From Litorimonas sp964511495 (lineage in GTDB: Bacteria > Pseudomonadota > Alphaproteobacteria > Caulobacterales > Maricaulaceae): a stretch of 64,000 bases of DNA. A model generated the notes under the pieces. That model had not been told where the DNA came from. It did no database searches and saw only the letters and a list, made by a program, of their open reading frames with translations. Location of the stretch: positions 62,001 through 126,000 of the forward strand of contig CAZEFT010000001.1 of the NCBI GenBank assembly GCA_964511495.1, in the 5' to 3' direction. Every line of letters starts with the position of its first letter. Position 1 is the stretch's first letter. This document shows positions 36,152 to 45,644 of the stretch, piece by piece. A program made the translations under genes and the position numbers.

Positions 36152-36751
36152 TCACCTTAAGTCAAACTCCGCGCGGAAGTGACGGTTCTCACGGTTTAAC
36201 TCATATACAAATTGAGCACCGGGCCGGTAGTGCATTGACCAGACATTCGTAATAGACACATCTAATCCGGTTTTTTTGAAAATATCCACGGTTTTGGCAT
36301 CAGCCGGAAACTCGACAAGCCAAGCCCCGTCTTCTTTTCGTAAGTTCTCTGCATAGCCTCCATAATCTGAAACGGGGTCCACGCTTCCATCTTTTAATAA
36401 ATGCTGATGGCGAAATTCTATCGTTTTGTTCTTGGGGTAGAGGAACCACGTCCGACTTGTATCCTGACCAACAGCCAAGGGCATTTTAACGGTATCGTCA
36501 GACGCACAATCAACCGGACCTACAATCAAATCAACCGCGCGCCAATCCGCATCTTGGGGGTCATCACTGACGACCTGCCCTTTATAACTATTTCCACACA
36601 AATTTGATAAGGCTCTCATAAAGGCGGCGGTTTCTGACGTGTTGGCTTTATTCAGTGCAGCCTCACCCGTGTCAGTCTCTGCCGCATTGGAACAGGCCAT
36701 TAAAAGAGAACCCAAAGTGAGGGCCAGCAAGGTGAAGTTTCGATGTTTCAT
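36152..36751 (-). CDS. Hypothetical lipoprotein
   Basis: 199 residues with a lipoprotein signal ending in LLMAC (Cys 20). The mature part starts with a low-complexity Ala/Glu/Asn linker and then a compact domain with two Cys (LSNLCGNSYKG, GPVDCASDD) that may pair. The C-terminal part alternates polar and aromatic residues (RPGAQFVYELNRENRHF). Family not recognised. The 231-base gap to sdhC shows no gene. Confidence 0.75.
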   Translation of the reverse strand: MKHRNFTLLALTLGSLLMACSNAAETDTGEAALNKANTSETAAFMRALSNLCGNSYKGQVVSDDPQDADWRAVDLIVGPVDCASDDTVKMPLAVGQDTSRTWFLYPKNKTIEFRHQHLLKDGSVDPVSDYGGYAENLRKEDGAWLVEFPADAKTVDIFKKTGLDVSITNVWSMHYRPGAQFVYELNRENRHFRAEFDLR

Positions 36752-36842
36752 AAAACTTCATAGCATGGCTATGAAGTCCATGAAAGAACGTCTCACTATC
36801 AAATTATTCTAAAAAGGCCTTTAGAAAGAGAGGGCCATCACA

Positions 36843-37259
36843 TTACCCCGCCGGTTTTTGAACCTTCATCACCATATCACCACGCCCCATCTGGTTCATG
36901 ACATCTTTAATTCTGGTGACCGTTTCCAAAGACGCCTCGGCCTCGGCCGTCAAAACAATATTCGCATCAGGTTTTTCGGCGAGATAGCGCTCAACATCAG
37001 CCCCGATAGAGGTGAGTGAGGTCAGACTTTTCTCAAGGCTAATTTGATTATTGGCATCAACATAAACTGAAAGGCTAGGGGCAGGCGTTGTTGAGGGTGG
37101 CATCTCAGGCGGTTGAGCAAAACTCAATCCGCTTTCATCCAAAAACGTTGCCGTGACGATGAAAAAAATCAACAGAATAAAGACAATATCCAACATGGGC
37201 GTCATATCGACATCGGCCTCGTCTGATCGACGCATACGTCTCATTCTTAAAGCCGCCAT
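36843..37259 (-). CDS. ExbD/TolR-family biopolymer transport protein, orphan
   Basis: 138 residues: a basic N-terminal tail, one membrane helix beginning VDMTPMLDIVFILLIFFIV with the essential Asp (MLDIVF), and a periplasmic domain ending VMKVQKPAG. ExbD proteins couple proton flow through ExbB to TonB. No exbB or tonB lies nearby, so the partner genes are elsewhere. AGGGT precedes the start. Confidence 0.93.
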   Translation of the reverse strand: MAALRMRRMRRSDEADVDMTPMLDIVFILLIFFIVTATFLDESGLSFAQPPEMPPSTTPAPSLSVYVDANNQISLEKSLTSLTSIGADVERYLAEKPDANIVLTAEAEASLETVTRIKDVMNQMGRGDMVMKVQKPAG

Positions 37260-37399
37260 AATACCCTCCCATAATTATGATTGTTATAATATATCATGAT
37301 TTCTGTGAAATAACAAGCAACTGAAGAATTACGGAATATTCGACCTGATAAGAGCCATTCAGAGAGGGAGAACTTTTAGCGTTCGGGAAATATCGATAG

Positions 37400-38773
37400 T
37401 TAACACTCAACCACATTCACGGCCAAACCACCTTGGCTAGTTTCTTTATACTTTGTGCTCATATCAAGGCCTGTCTGGCGCATGGTTTCGATTACTTGGT
37501 CGAGGCTCACCTTTGAGGCTTCACTACTATGCAGCGCCAAGCGAGCCGCATTGACGGCTTTCACCGCGCCGATAGCATTTCGTTCAATACAGGGAATTTG
37601 AACAAGCCCGCCCACCGGATCACAGGTCAGGCCAAGATTATGTTCCATACCGATTTCAGCAGCAGAGGCGACTTGTTCAGGCGTCCCGCCCCATACGGCT
37701 GCAAGCCCGCCCGCTGCCATGGAACAGGCAACACCGACTTCGCCCTGACATCCCATTTCTGCTCCAGAAATTGACGCTCTTTGTTTATAGAGTAGGCCAA
37801 TCCCACCTGCAGTCAGGAGGAAAGTACGCACCGCCGCTTCGCTTTTATCCATACAATAATGCCGAATAACAGATGGAATAATCCCTGCCGCCCCATTGGT
37901 CGGTGCCGTGACGACTTGCCCGCCTGCCGCATTTTCCTCATTGACCGCCATGGCATAGACATTGAGCCAATCGAAAAGCTGCTCCCGCTCATTCGACATG
38001 GGGGCATTTTGCAAGCGATCCCACAGACGCGGAGCGCGGCGCGTGACTTTTAATCCGCCCGGCAAAATACCATGTGTTTCCAAGCCGCGATCAATACAGG
38101 CCATCATACTGGCGGCGATATCATCCAACTTGGCTTTGGTTTTATCCCGCAGACGTTTGCTGTCCTCATTGGCCAAAATGACCTCGTGAATTGGCAGACC
38201 CTCCTCTTTGCAAAAGGCGAGAAGCTCAGCGGCGGATTTGAATTGATAAGGCCCCTCGGATTCGCCTGTTTTGACGATATCATCTTTGACGGGCTTATTG
38301 AGTTGCGCGCGCGAGGCGATGAAGCCCCCCCCGGTGGAATAATAAGTGCGTTTCCCGAGTAACTCACCCGCATCATTATAGGCGTAAACTGCCATTTCAT
38401 TTGGGTGTAAATCTGTGGGAGTTTCATAATCCACAATGATGTCTTTGGCATAATCAAAGCTGATGAGACGCTCGCCACCTAGCAACAGACGGCCCTCTTC
38501 GTGAGCTTGTTTCCACACCTTATCCGCCACATCCGCATCAAAACTTTCGGGCCGTAATCCGGCCAAACCTAACAGCGCAGCTCGTAATGACCCATGGCCC
38601 TCCCCTGTAAAAGCGAGCGACCCACGCAACACAACTTCGATACGCGCTGTGGCTTCAAAATGCTCCAATCGGCGCAAACGTTTCACAAAGCGTTCGGTAA
38701 TGCGCATTGGCCCCACCGTATGTGATGACGATGGCCCGATACCAACGCGAAAAATATCAAGAACGGATAACAT
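37400..38773 (-). CDS. sdaA: L-serine ammonia-lyase, single-chain iron-sulfur type
   Basis: 457 residues, the expected fused alpha-beta length. It converts serine to pyruvate and ammonia using a [4Fe-4S] cluster. SVLDIFRVGIGPSSSHTVGP is the N-terminal substrate motif in part; the alpha part holds APTNGAAGIIPS, the cluster Cys in MGCQGEVGVACSMAAG and LTCDPVGGLVQIPC, and a C-terminal Cys at the end (NVVEC). Divergent from the class V aminotransferase gene. Confidence 0.96.
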   Translation of the reverse strand: MLSVLDIFRVGIGPSSSHTVGPMRITERFVKRLRRLEHFEATARIEVVLRGSLAFTGEGHGSLRAALLGLAGLRPESFDADVADKVWKQAHEEGRLLLGGERLISFDYAKDIIVDYETPTDLHPNEMAVYAYNDAGELLGKRTYYSTGGGFIASRAQLNKPVKDDIVKTGESEGPYQFKSAAELLAFCKEEGLPIHEVILANEDSKRLRDKTKAKLDDIAASMMACIDRGLETHGILPGGLKVTRRAPRLWDRLQNAPMSNEREQLFDWLNVYAMAVNEENAAGGQVVTAPTNGAAGIIPSVIRHYCMDKSEAAVRTFLLTAGGIGLLYKQRASISGAEMGCQGEVGVACSMAAGGLAAVWGGTPEQVASAAEIGMEHNLGLTCDPVGGLVQIPCIERNAIGAVKAVNAARLALHSSEASKVSLDQVIETMRQTGLDMSTKYKETSQGGLAVNVVEC

Positions 38774-38837
38774 AAGAGCGTCTTAGCCCCTTTCTGTCCT
38801 TTGGCCCATCACAAAAATAGGCTAGGCGGATTTTGTG

Positions 38838-40019
38838 ATGCAGAAAAAAGAGATTGAAAGATTACGGGCCCAAACGCCTGCTTGTCAGCGCCAATTGCAT
38901 TTTAACAATGCCGGAGCGGCGCTCATGCCTGACCCCGTCTTTGAAGCGATGCAAAATCACTTGGATTTGGAGAAACAAATAGGGGGCTATGCGGCAGAGG
39001 CCGAAGCACAAAGCGCCATTGATGATTTTTATCCGGCTATTGCGGGTTTAATCGGTGCACGGCCTCAAGACATCGCTTTTGCGGCAAATCACACGAGGGC
39101 TTGGGAAACAGGATTGCGAGCCCTCGATTGGCAAGAGGGTGACCGCCTTTTAATTCATGACAGCGCTTATGCGTCCAATTATCTGGCTTTCTTACACCTT
39201 GTTAAAACCCGAAATATTATTTTGGAGCGTCTGCCGACACGGCCTGATGGTATTATTGACATTGAGGCCTTACCCACCGCTCCACACCCGAAGATAAGAG
39301 CGATTGCTTTAACCCACATGCCGACATTTGACGGGACAATCCAACCGGCTAGAGCCATTGGAAGATGGGCGAAAGCGCATGGGATTTTCTATATTCTGGA
39401 TGGCTGCCAGAGTGTCGGGCAATATCCGGTCAATGTCAGAGACATTGGCTGTGATATTCTGGCTGGAACAGGTCGGAAATGGTTGCGCGGCCCGCGTGGC
39501 ACAGGCTTTCTTTATGTGGCTGAAGCTGCCCTTTACACTCTCACCCCACCGCTGATTGATAATATTTCAGCCGTTCAAACTGGCGATAGTCAATTTGAAT
39601 GGGTTGCAGGGGCTAAACGGTTTGAAACCTATGAACGCCACATGGCTGGGCAAATCGGATTTGGCGTCGCCGCGCGCTATGCCGATGAGATTGGCATAGA
39701 ATCCATTCAAACCCGCATCGAGTCTTTGGCAAAAACCTTACGCGAAGCGTTTTCCTCCCTGAAAACGGTTGAAGTTCTGGAAAGCGGAACACCGCTCAGC
39801 GGTATTGTCACCTTTAGATGTGAAGGCAAAAATCAGAAGGCCGTCATTGAAAAGCTTTGGGAAAAGCACATAGCCGTCAGTTTCGTCTCCCCTGAATTTG
39901 CCTTTTTCAAATTTAAAAAGGCCCAATATGACGGTGCGATCCGTGCCTCAATTCATTATTATAATACGGAAGAAGAAATTGAGATATTTATCACCACTTT
40001 AAAAGCTATTCTCTCATGA
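38838..40019 (+). CDS. Class V aminotransferase-fold PLP enzyme (cysteine desulfurase-like)
   Basis: 393 residues from ATG 38838, with GGCGGA seven bases upstream. The PLP Asp is in YILDGCQSVGQ and the Schiff-base Lys in GTGRKWLRGPRGTG, arranged as in the isopenicillin-N-epimerase/cysteine-desulfurase group. The desulfurase active Cys loop near the C-terminus is not evident, so a true desulfurase role is doubtful. The stop overlaps the gluconokinase ATG (ATGA), which couples the two although their chemistry seems unrelated. Confidence 0.87.
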   Translation: MQKKEIERLRAQTPACQRQLHFNNAGAALMPDPVFEAMQNHLDLEKQIGGYAAEAEAQSAIDDFYPAIAGLIGARPQDIAFAANHTRAWETGLRALDWQEGDRLLIHDSAYASNYLAFLHLVKTRNIILERLPTRPDGIIDIEALPTAPHPKIRAIALTHMPTFDGTIQPARAIGRWAKAHGIFYILDGCQSVGQYPVNVRDIGCDILAGTGRKWLRGPRGTGFLYVAEAALYTLTPPLIDNISAVQTGDSQFEWVAGAKRFETYERHMAGQIGFGVAARYADEIGIESIQTRIESLAKTLREAFSSLKTVEVLESGTPLSGIVTFRCEGKNQKAVIEKLWEKHIAVSFVSPEFAFFKFKKAQYDGAIRASIHYYNTEEEIEIFITTLKAILS

Positions 40020-40525
40020 TGACTCTTATCGTCGTCATGGGTGTGTCCGGTGCGGGTAAGTCCACCATCGGGTCTGCCTTGGCAGCTCAAAACGATTGGC
40101 CTTTTTTAGAAGGCGATGACTTTCATCCTGATGTGAATGTTAAAAAAATGGCCGGAGGCACACCCCTGACAAATGTTGATCGTGAGGCATGGATTGACGC
40201 CATAGCGAAGGCGGTGAAAGAACAAACAAACCCAATTCTAGTCTTGGCGTGTTCTGCTTTGAATGACTTTGTCCGGGAGCGCTTAATACAAAAATGTGGT
40301 CGTCAGGTGATCTGGGTCTCATTAGAACTCTCTCTTGAAACGCTGTTAGACCGGCTGAAAAATCGCAAAGGGCATTTCATGAAAGCCGATATGTTGGATA
40401 GTCAAATTGAAGCCTTTAGCCCGCCCGTTGAGGCCTTTTCCATTCAAGCGGGTAAAGACCGAAAGGATGTGTTAAACGACATATCTCTGGTACTTACGCC
40501 TTTGTTGTCAGGGTCAAAATCGTAA
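40016..40525 (+). CDS. gntK: Gluconokinase
   Basis: 169 residues, typical for the small P-loop GntK type. It phosphorylates gluconate to 6-phosphogluconate. P-loop GVSGAGKSTIG at the N-terminus, then LEGDDFHPDVNVKKMAGGTPL, the family's substrate and Mg loop, and VLACSALNDFVRE. It ends three bases from the convergent gluconate transporter gene. Confidence 0.94.
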   Translation: MMTLIVVMGVSGAGKSTIGSALAAQNDWPFLEGDDFHPDVNVKKMAGGTPLTNVDREAWIDAIAKAVKEQTNPILVLACSALNDFVRERLIQKCGRQVIWVSLELSLETLLDRLKNRKGHFMKADMLDSQIEAFSPPVEAFSIQAGKDRKDVLNDISLVLTPLLSGSKS

Positions 40526-40527
40526 CT

Positions 40528-41907
40528 TTAGACCAAGAGCGTCAAAAGAGCGGCAACAGCAAACCCTGTAAAACCCACCAAAGTTGCCGAGACAGTCCAC
40601 GTCCGCAAAGTCTGCACTGTGGTCTGGCCGAAATAACGATTCACCAACCAAAAGCCACTATCATTAACGTGGCTCATGGCCGTTGCACCTGCAGCAATGG
40701 CCACTGCGACCAGAGCCAGTTCCGGCGCAGACAGGCCTGCAGCAGCCGCAATAGGATAGGTCAAACCCGCCGCCGTAATCATCGAAGCCGTCGCAGACCC
40801 TTGCGCAATGCGAATGAGAAGCGCCAAAGCAAAACCGGCACTGACGGGAACAAGGCCTAAGGCTAATGTACTTTCGGCCAATGCTTTTCCGGCCCCTGAA
40901 TCAACCAAAACTTGCTTGAAGGCTCCCCCTGCCCCGGTCACGAGCAGAACCACGCCCACCGGCTCCAAGCACCGATTTAAAGCCTCTCGGCGGGCTTGTG
41001 TTTCTGCCGCTGTCTTCGGGCGAAAAACCAGAGCTGCAATCGCGCAGGATATTAAGAGCGCAATAATCGGCGCGCCGATGAACCCAAAGACTGTGGTCAA
41101 AAGTTCAGGGGCTGAAAGCGATTTAATAATAGTCCCAAGAATTATGAGAAATAAGGGTAGAAGAATAATGACCAATGCCAATTGAGCAAGACGGGGATTA
41201 AAGGCGCTATCATGGCCATCCGTATTTTCATCAAGGGTAACCACCGCCATGTTTTCGTCAGTTTCAAGCCATCCACGTTTCTCTGCAAATCTTGCAAAAA
41301 GAGGCCCGCCAACAATCATGGCTGGAATACCGGCTATCAAACCAAACAGCATGACCCAGCCCAAATCCGCGCCAAGCTGTTCAGCCACAGCGATGGGCCC
41401 CGGGGTCGGCGGGACAAAAGCATGGGCCGTGGCAAGACCCGCCAAGAGAGGCAACCCAAACGCTAGCGGAGCGCGTTTTGCTCGTTTGGCCAAATTTACA
41501 ATTAAAGGAATCAAGATGATAAGGGCCACATCAAAGAAAACGGGAATCGCTACAATCACCCCCACCACACCCATGAGGCGCGGTGCATATTTTGGCCCCG
41601 CTTTTTGTGTTATCCATTCCGCCAAAGAGCCAACACCCCCGCTGGCCTCGACCAAAACACCAAACATTGCCCCTAAGCCGATGACAACGGCTATGCCGCC
41701 CAATGTGCCGCCCATGCCGGATTTAATAGATGAGAGCGCTTCCGCCGGAGCCATACCTGCGGCAAGAGCCGCGAACAATGCGGCGACGATTAAGGCAGGA
41801 AAAGCATGAATACGCGCCGCCGTAATCATGAAGAGGAGTGCCGCCACGGCAAAGAGCGTGGCCCAAAGTGCTTGGTTCTCGCCCACCCATATGATGAGAT
41901 CTGACAT
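40528..41907 (-). CDS. gntP: GntP-family gluconate:proton symporter
   Basis: 459 residues and about 12-14 membrane helices across the inner membrane. Family segments are HAFPALIVAALFAALAAG, MGGTLGGIAVVIGLGAMFG, IPVFFDVALIILIPL, FVPPTPGPIAVAEQLGAD and SHVNDSGFWLVNRYF near the C-terminus. It imports gluconate for the convergent gluconokinase. Confidence 0.95.
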   Translation of the reverse strand: MSDLIIWVGENQALWATLFAVAALLFMITAARIHAFPALIVAALFAALAAGMAPAEALSSIKSGMGGTLGGIAVVIGLGAMFGVLVEASGGVGSLAEWITQKAGPKYAPRLMGVVGVIVAIPVFFDVALIILIPLIVNLAKRAKRAPLAFGLPLLAGLATAHAFVPPTPGPIAVAEQLGADLGWVMLFGLIAGIPAMIVGGPLFARFAEKRGWLETDENMAVVTLDENTDGHDSAFNPRLAQLALVIILLPLFLIILGTIIKSLSAPELLTTVFGFIGAPIIALLISCAIAALVFRPKTAAETQARREALNRCLEPVGVVLLVTGAGGAFKQVLVDSGAGKALAESTLALGLVPVSAGFALALLIRIAQGSATASMITAAGLTYPIAAAAGLSAPELALVAVAIAAGATAMSHVNDSGFWLVNRYFGQTTVQTLRTWTVSATLVGFTGFAVAALLTLLV

Positions 41908-41982
41908 TCTCTTCCCCTCAAACGGCCATTTTATAGCTCATGACAGCGATGTCATATCAACGAGGCAATGACAAGTCTGAGC

Positions 41983-43476
41983 TCAGGCTCCGAGATGCGT
42001 GTCAAACCATTGAGTAAAAGAGGCACGCTGTTCAGGGGTCATATGAAGGCCGCATTTTGTCCGTCGCCAGAGAATATCATCAGCGGATTTAGCCCATTCA
42101 GCTTTCGCCAGATAACGCGCATCGGCTTCACAAAGATAGCCACCGAAATCCAGACCTATGCCATCGCCCAGAACCTCACCTAATTTTGTTCCGTAACGGC
42201 GCGCCATGCGGTGCAGGCGCTCCCTATCAACATCAGGAAAATTTTGACATTGCGCCACGTAAAATTCATCAAAATCTGCGTCGCCAATATCCCCTCCAGG
42301 CAGATGGGACTTACGCGTCCACGCATCCCCCATATCCGGATAAAAGTCTTCAAGCTTCTCCATCACATGATCAGCCAATTTACGAGAGGTTGTGATTTTG
42401 CCTCCATAAACAGACAAGATAGGGGCCCCTCTTTCCGGTTGTTCCAATCCTAAAACATAATCGCGTGTGACTTCAGAGGCATCTTCGGCCTTATCATCAT
42501 AAAGCGGGCGCACCCCAGAATATGTCCAGACGACATCCTCGGGTGTAATCTCTTTTTCGAAATATTCATTCACACAATCACAAAGATAAGCGATTTCTGT
42601 TTCAGACGCTTCGGGTAAATCATCGGCGCGGTCATGCGGAACATCCGTTGTTCCGATAAGAGTAAAATCGCGTTCATAAGGAATAGCAAACACGACCCGA
42701 TCATCGGCGTTTTGAAAAATGTAAGCATGAGGGTCATCAAACATTTGGGGCACAATAATATGGCTGCCTTTAACCAAACGCAGCGTGCTTTGATTACTGC
42801 GTTTGCCGTTTTGTACAGATTGCGAGAGAGTTTCGACCCAAGGCCCCGCCGCATTGACGATGCCTTTGGCCACGATAGTTTTCTCTTCATTCTGCTCTTT
42901 TATAGAAACCGTATAAGCCCCTGCCTTACCTGTGATGCAAACAACTTCACAACGCGTGCGAATTTCAGCTCCTTTTTCAGCAGCATCCATGGCATATAAC
43001 GTTACCAGACGAGAATCTTCCACCCAACAATCTGAATATTCATATCCCGTCGTCAGACGCTTCTTTAATTCAGAATATTTGGCTTCACCCAAATTACGGG
43101 TTTTTGTTGCGGGTAAAAGTTCTCGCCCGCCAAGATTGTCATAGAGAAAAAGGCCTAGGCGCAATATCCATTTCGGGCGTAAGCCCTCATCATAAGGCAG
43201 CACGAATCGCATCGGCCAAATAATATGAGGAGCCGACCTTAAAAGTACTTCGCGCTCTTTGAGTGATTCCCGTACAAGTTTGAAATCATAATGTTCGAGA
43301 TATCGTAAACCACCATGAATCAATTTCGTACTGGCCGAAGAGGTGTGGTTGGCGAGATCATCACGCTCGCACAATAAGACGGACAAGCCCCGCCCCGCAG
43401 CATCGCGCGCAATAGCCGTCCCGTTAATGCCCCCACCTACGACCAGTAAATCATATGTCTGAACTGTCTCTGTCAT
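41983..43476 (-). CDS. glpD: Glycerol-3-phosphate dehydrogenase (aerobic, FAD)
   Basis: 497 residues. It oxidises glycerol 3-phosphate to dihydroxyacetone phosphate at the membrane and passes electrons to quinone. FAD fold LLVVGGGINGTAIARDAAG; active-site segments SSASTKLIHGGLRYLEHY and NAAGPWVE, and a GTTDVPHD loop. A DeoR-type regulator gene lies 65 bases upstream on the same strand, consistent with GlpR control. No glpK or glpF is in the window. Confidence 0.97.
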   Translation of the reverse strand: MTETVQTYDLLVVGGGINGTAIARDAAGRGLSVLLCERDDLANHTSSASTKLIHGGLRYLEHYDFKLVRESLKEREVLLRSAPHIIWPMRFVLPYDEGLRPKWILRLGLFLYDNLGGRELLPATKTRNLGEAKYSELKKRLTTGYEYSDCWVEDSRLVTLYAMDAAEKGAEIRTRCEVVCITGKAGAYTVSIKEQNEEKTIVAKGIVNAAGPWVETLSQSVQNGKRSNQSTLRLVKGSHIIVPQMFDDPHAYIFQNADDRVVFAIPYERDFTLIGTTDVPHDRADDLPEASETEIAYLCDCVNEYFEKEITPEDVVWTYSGVRPLYDDKAEDASEVTRDYVLGLEQPERGAPILSVYGGKITTSRKLADHVMEKLEDFYPDMGDAWTRKSHLPGGDIGDADFDEFYVAQCQNFPDVDRERLHRMARRYGTKLGEVLGDGIGLDFGGYLCEADARYLAKAEWAKSADDILWRRTKCGLHMTPEQRASFTQWFDTHLGA

Positions 43477-43541
43477 TGTGATTCTTTTCTTCGAAACGGA
43501 ATGCGCCCAATTTCATGTGGAAGGCTATCCCGCAAAATGAA

Positions 43542-44321
43542 TTATTCTGCAATAAAGACTTTAACCCCGGCGGCGTGGCAAACATCTGTATAGGACGGGG
43601 TAAGAGGGCGGTCAGTGACCAATATGTCCAAATCTTCCAAATGCCCCATACGGTTCATGGCAGGACGGCCGAATTTATGCTGGTCGGCGACTAAAATCGT
43701 TTTTCGGGAATTGCGCAAAATCGTTCGGGCTGTTTTGACTTCCTGATGATCAAAATCCAACAATACGCCGGCTTCATCCACACCCCCAATGCCGACAATG
43801 CCGATATCCAATCTAAATTCATTGACGAAATCGACAGAGCTTGAACCGACAATCGCGCCGTCTTGATTGCGGACTTCGCCCCCGGCAATCATGATTTTGA
43901 AACTGTTATTGTTGGACAGGATTTGTGCCACATTAATATTATTGGTTACCACATGCAGATTTTCATGACCCAATAAGGCCTGTGCCACAAATTCCGTTGT
44001 GGTCCCGATATTAAGAAAGAGCGAGGCTCCATCAGGGACTAGAGACGCCGTTAATTCTGCGATCTTACGTTTGGCGTCCACACCAGATTTTAGACGGTCT
44101 TTATAAGGACGGTTTTCTACACTGTCCGGTTGTCCCGCCCCCCCATGGAAACGGGTCAATAAACCATGAGCTTTTAATTCATTCAAATCTCTACGAATGG
44201 TCTGCGGCGTCACATCAAACTCGGTGACCATGGCTTCCGTCGCCACGAACCCTCGCTCTGACACCATATCCAAAATAGCTTTTTGGCGTTTTGAGGGTTT
44301 AAATGAAGCCGTCTCAGTCAT
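43542..44321 (-). CDS. DeoR-family transcriptional regulator (GlpR-like)
   Basis: 259 residues. N-terminal winged HTH (QKAILDMVSERGFVATEAM, VTPQTIRRDLNEL, HGLLTRFHGGA) and a C-terminal sugar-phosphate-sensing domain with NIGTTTEFVAQAL and a C-terminal DQHKFGRPAM segment. Likely repressor of the downstream glpD by analogy with GlpR. It also faces the galT promoter divergently, so control of the galactose genes is possible. Confidence 0.93.
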   Translation of the reverse strand: MTETASFKPSKRQKAILDMVSERGFVATEAMVTEFDVTPQTIRRDLNELKAHGLLTRFHGGAGQPDSVENRPYKDRLKSGVDAKRKIAELTASLVPDGASLFLNIGTTTEFVAQALLGHENLHVVTNNINVAQILSNNNSFKIMIAGGEVRNQDGAIVGSSSVDFVNEFRLDIGIVGIGGVDEAGVLLDFDHQEVKTARTILRNSRKTILVADQHKFGRPAMNRMGHLEDLDILVTDRPLTPSYTDVCHAAGVKVFIAE

Positions 44322-44532
44322 AATGCGCCGCTCTTATCAGAGGCGAGGATTAATGTAAAAAGTTGATATGGCGCTTTTTGGTATTTTGGGTCTCAAAATT
44401 CTGGGCGTCCCAAAGTCACCAGCCTTTCTTTAATGGCTTGAAAACGGCATTTGCACCAAAACGCTCTCACCGCTACAATGTGCATAATATGCGGCGTTCA
44501 CAACGACTGTCATTGACGAAGGATTAGCCATC

Positions 44533-45606
44533 ATGTCCAATGTGAAATTACCCCGCATAGACGGGAAAACCGTTTATCGGCGCCACTTTGTCAAAGCAGA
44601 CGGGCGCGATTTATTTCTCTATGGCTATACCCCGCATTCCGGCGCCCCCCTTAATCAAATGCAGGGTGATGTCGCCAAAGGCGGCGAACTGAGATGGCAC
44701 CCCTTACGTCAGGAATGGAATATCTACGCACCACATCGTCAGAACAGAACTTTTAAACCTTCTGCCGCTGATGATCCTTTAGCACCGACCCAACGCGGAG
44801 GACCGGCCACCGAAATTCCGTTTGAAGATTTTGAACTGGCCATTTTCGAAAATAAATTTACGAGCCTTCATGCGGAAGCGCCTCTCGTTGAAAATCTGAG
44901 TGGCTTAAAACGGGCTCAGGCGCTGGGTCACTGCGACGTGATTGTCTACACGCCTGAACCGACTGGCAGTCTCTACACAATTGGGCAGGAGAAACGGCGA
45001 TTGCTTTTAAGCGCATGGATCGATCGCTATGACGATCTAAAATCGCGTGGATTGGCCTTCATTCTTCCTTTTGAAAGTCGCGGCGAAGCGGTGGGGGTCA
45101 CCTTGCACCATCCGCACGGGCAAATTTACGCCTTTGATCATATTCCACCGACCCAAAGAAAAATGGCCGATGCATTTAGCCAAGGTTTTGATCTCGCTAA
45201 AAATATGACGGAATTTGGAAATGATTATACTGTCACAAAAGCCGAAGGGTTTAAGGTCATTTGCCCACCTTATGCCCGCTTCCCTTACGAAAGCTGGATT
45301 GTCCCGACCCGTCGACGGGCGGGGCCTTGGGCTTTTAATGCGGCTGAGCAGGAAAGTTTTGCTTTCTTACTGGGGGATATGACACGGCGCTATGACGCGT
45401 TATTTGATGAACCCATGCCTTATATGTTGAGCCTGCAAGCCGCCCCTAAAGGCCATGAAGAGCATTGGCATTTCACGGCACAGCTTTATCCGCTTCACCG
45501 CGCCAAATCCCGCGTGAAATATCTCGCGTCCGTCGAGCAATCGACGGGTGCTTTTACCGTTGATGTTATGCCTGAAATGGCCGCCGAGACATTACGGGCC
45601 TTATGA
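44533..45606 (+). CDS. galT: Galactose-1-phosphate uridylyltransferase
   Basis: 357 residues. It exchanges UMP between UDP-glucose and galactose 1-phosphate in the Leloir pathway. The catalytic HPH triad is in TLHHPHGQIYAF; N-terminal ELRWHPLRQEWNIYAPHRQ and C-terminal EEHWHFTAQLYP are family segments. AAGGA precedes the ATG. The 211-base upstream gap holds the likely promoter, shared divergently with the DeoR gene. Confidence 0.96.
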   Translation: MSNVKLPRIDGKTVYRRHFVKADGRDLFLYGYTPHSGAPLNQMQGDVAKGGELRWHPLRQEWNIYAPHRQNRTFKPSAADDPLAPTQRGGPATEIPFEDFELAIFENKFTSLHAEAPLVENLSGLKRAQALGHCDVIVYTPEPTGSLYTIGQEKRRLLLSAWIDRYDDLKSRGLAFILPFESRGEAVGVTLHHPHGQIYAFDHIPPTQRKMADAFSQGFDLAKNMTEFGNDYTVTKAEGFKVICPPYARFPYESWIVPTRRRAGPWAFNAAEQESFAFLLGDMTRRYDALFDEPMPYMLSLQAAPKGHEEHWHFTAQLYPLHRAKSRVKYLASVEQSTGAFTVDVMPEMAAETLRAL

Positions 45607-45644
45607 GATCTGCAGCCATAAACCCTGACTAAGGCGCGTTCATT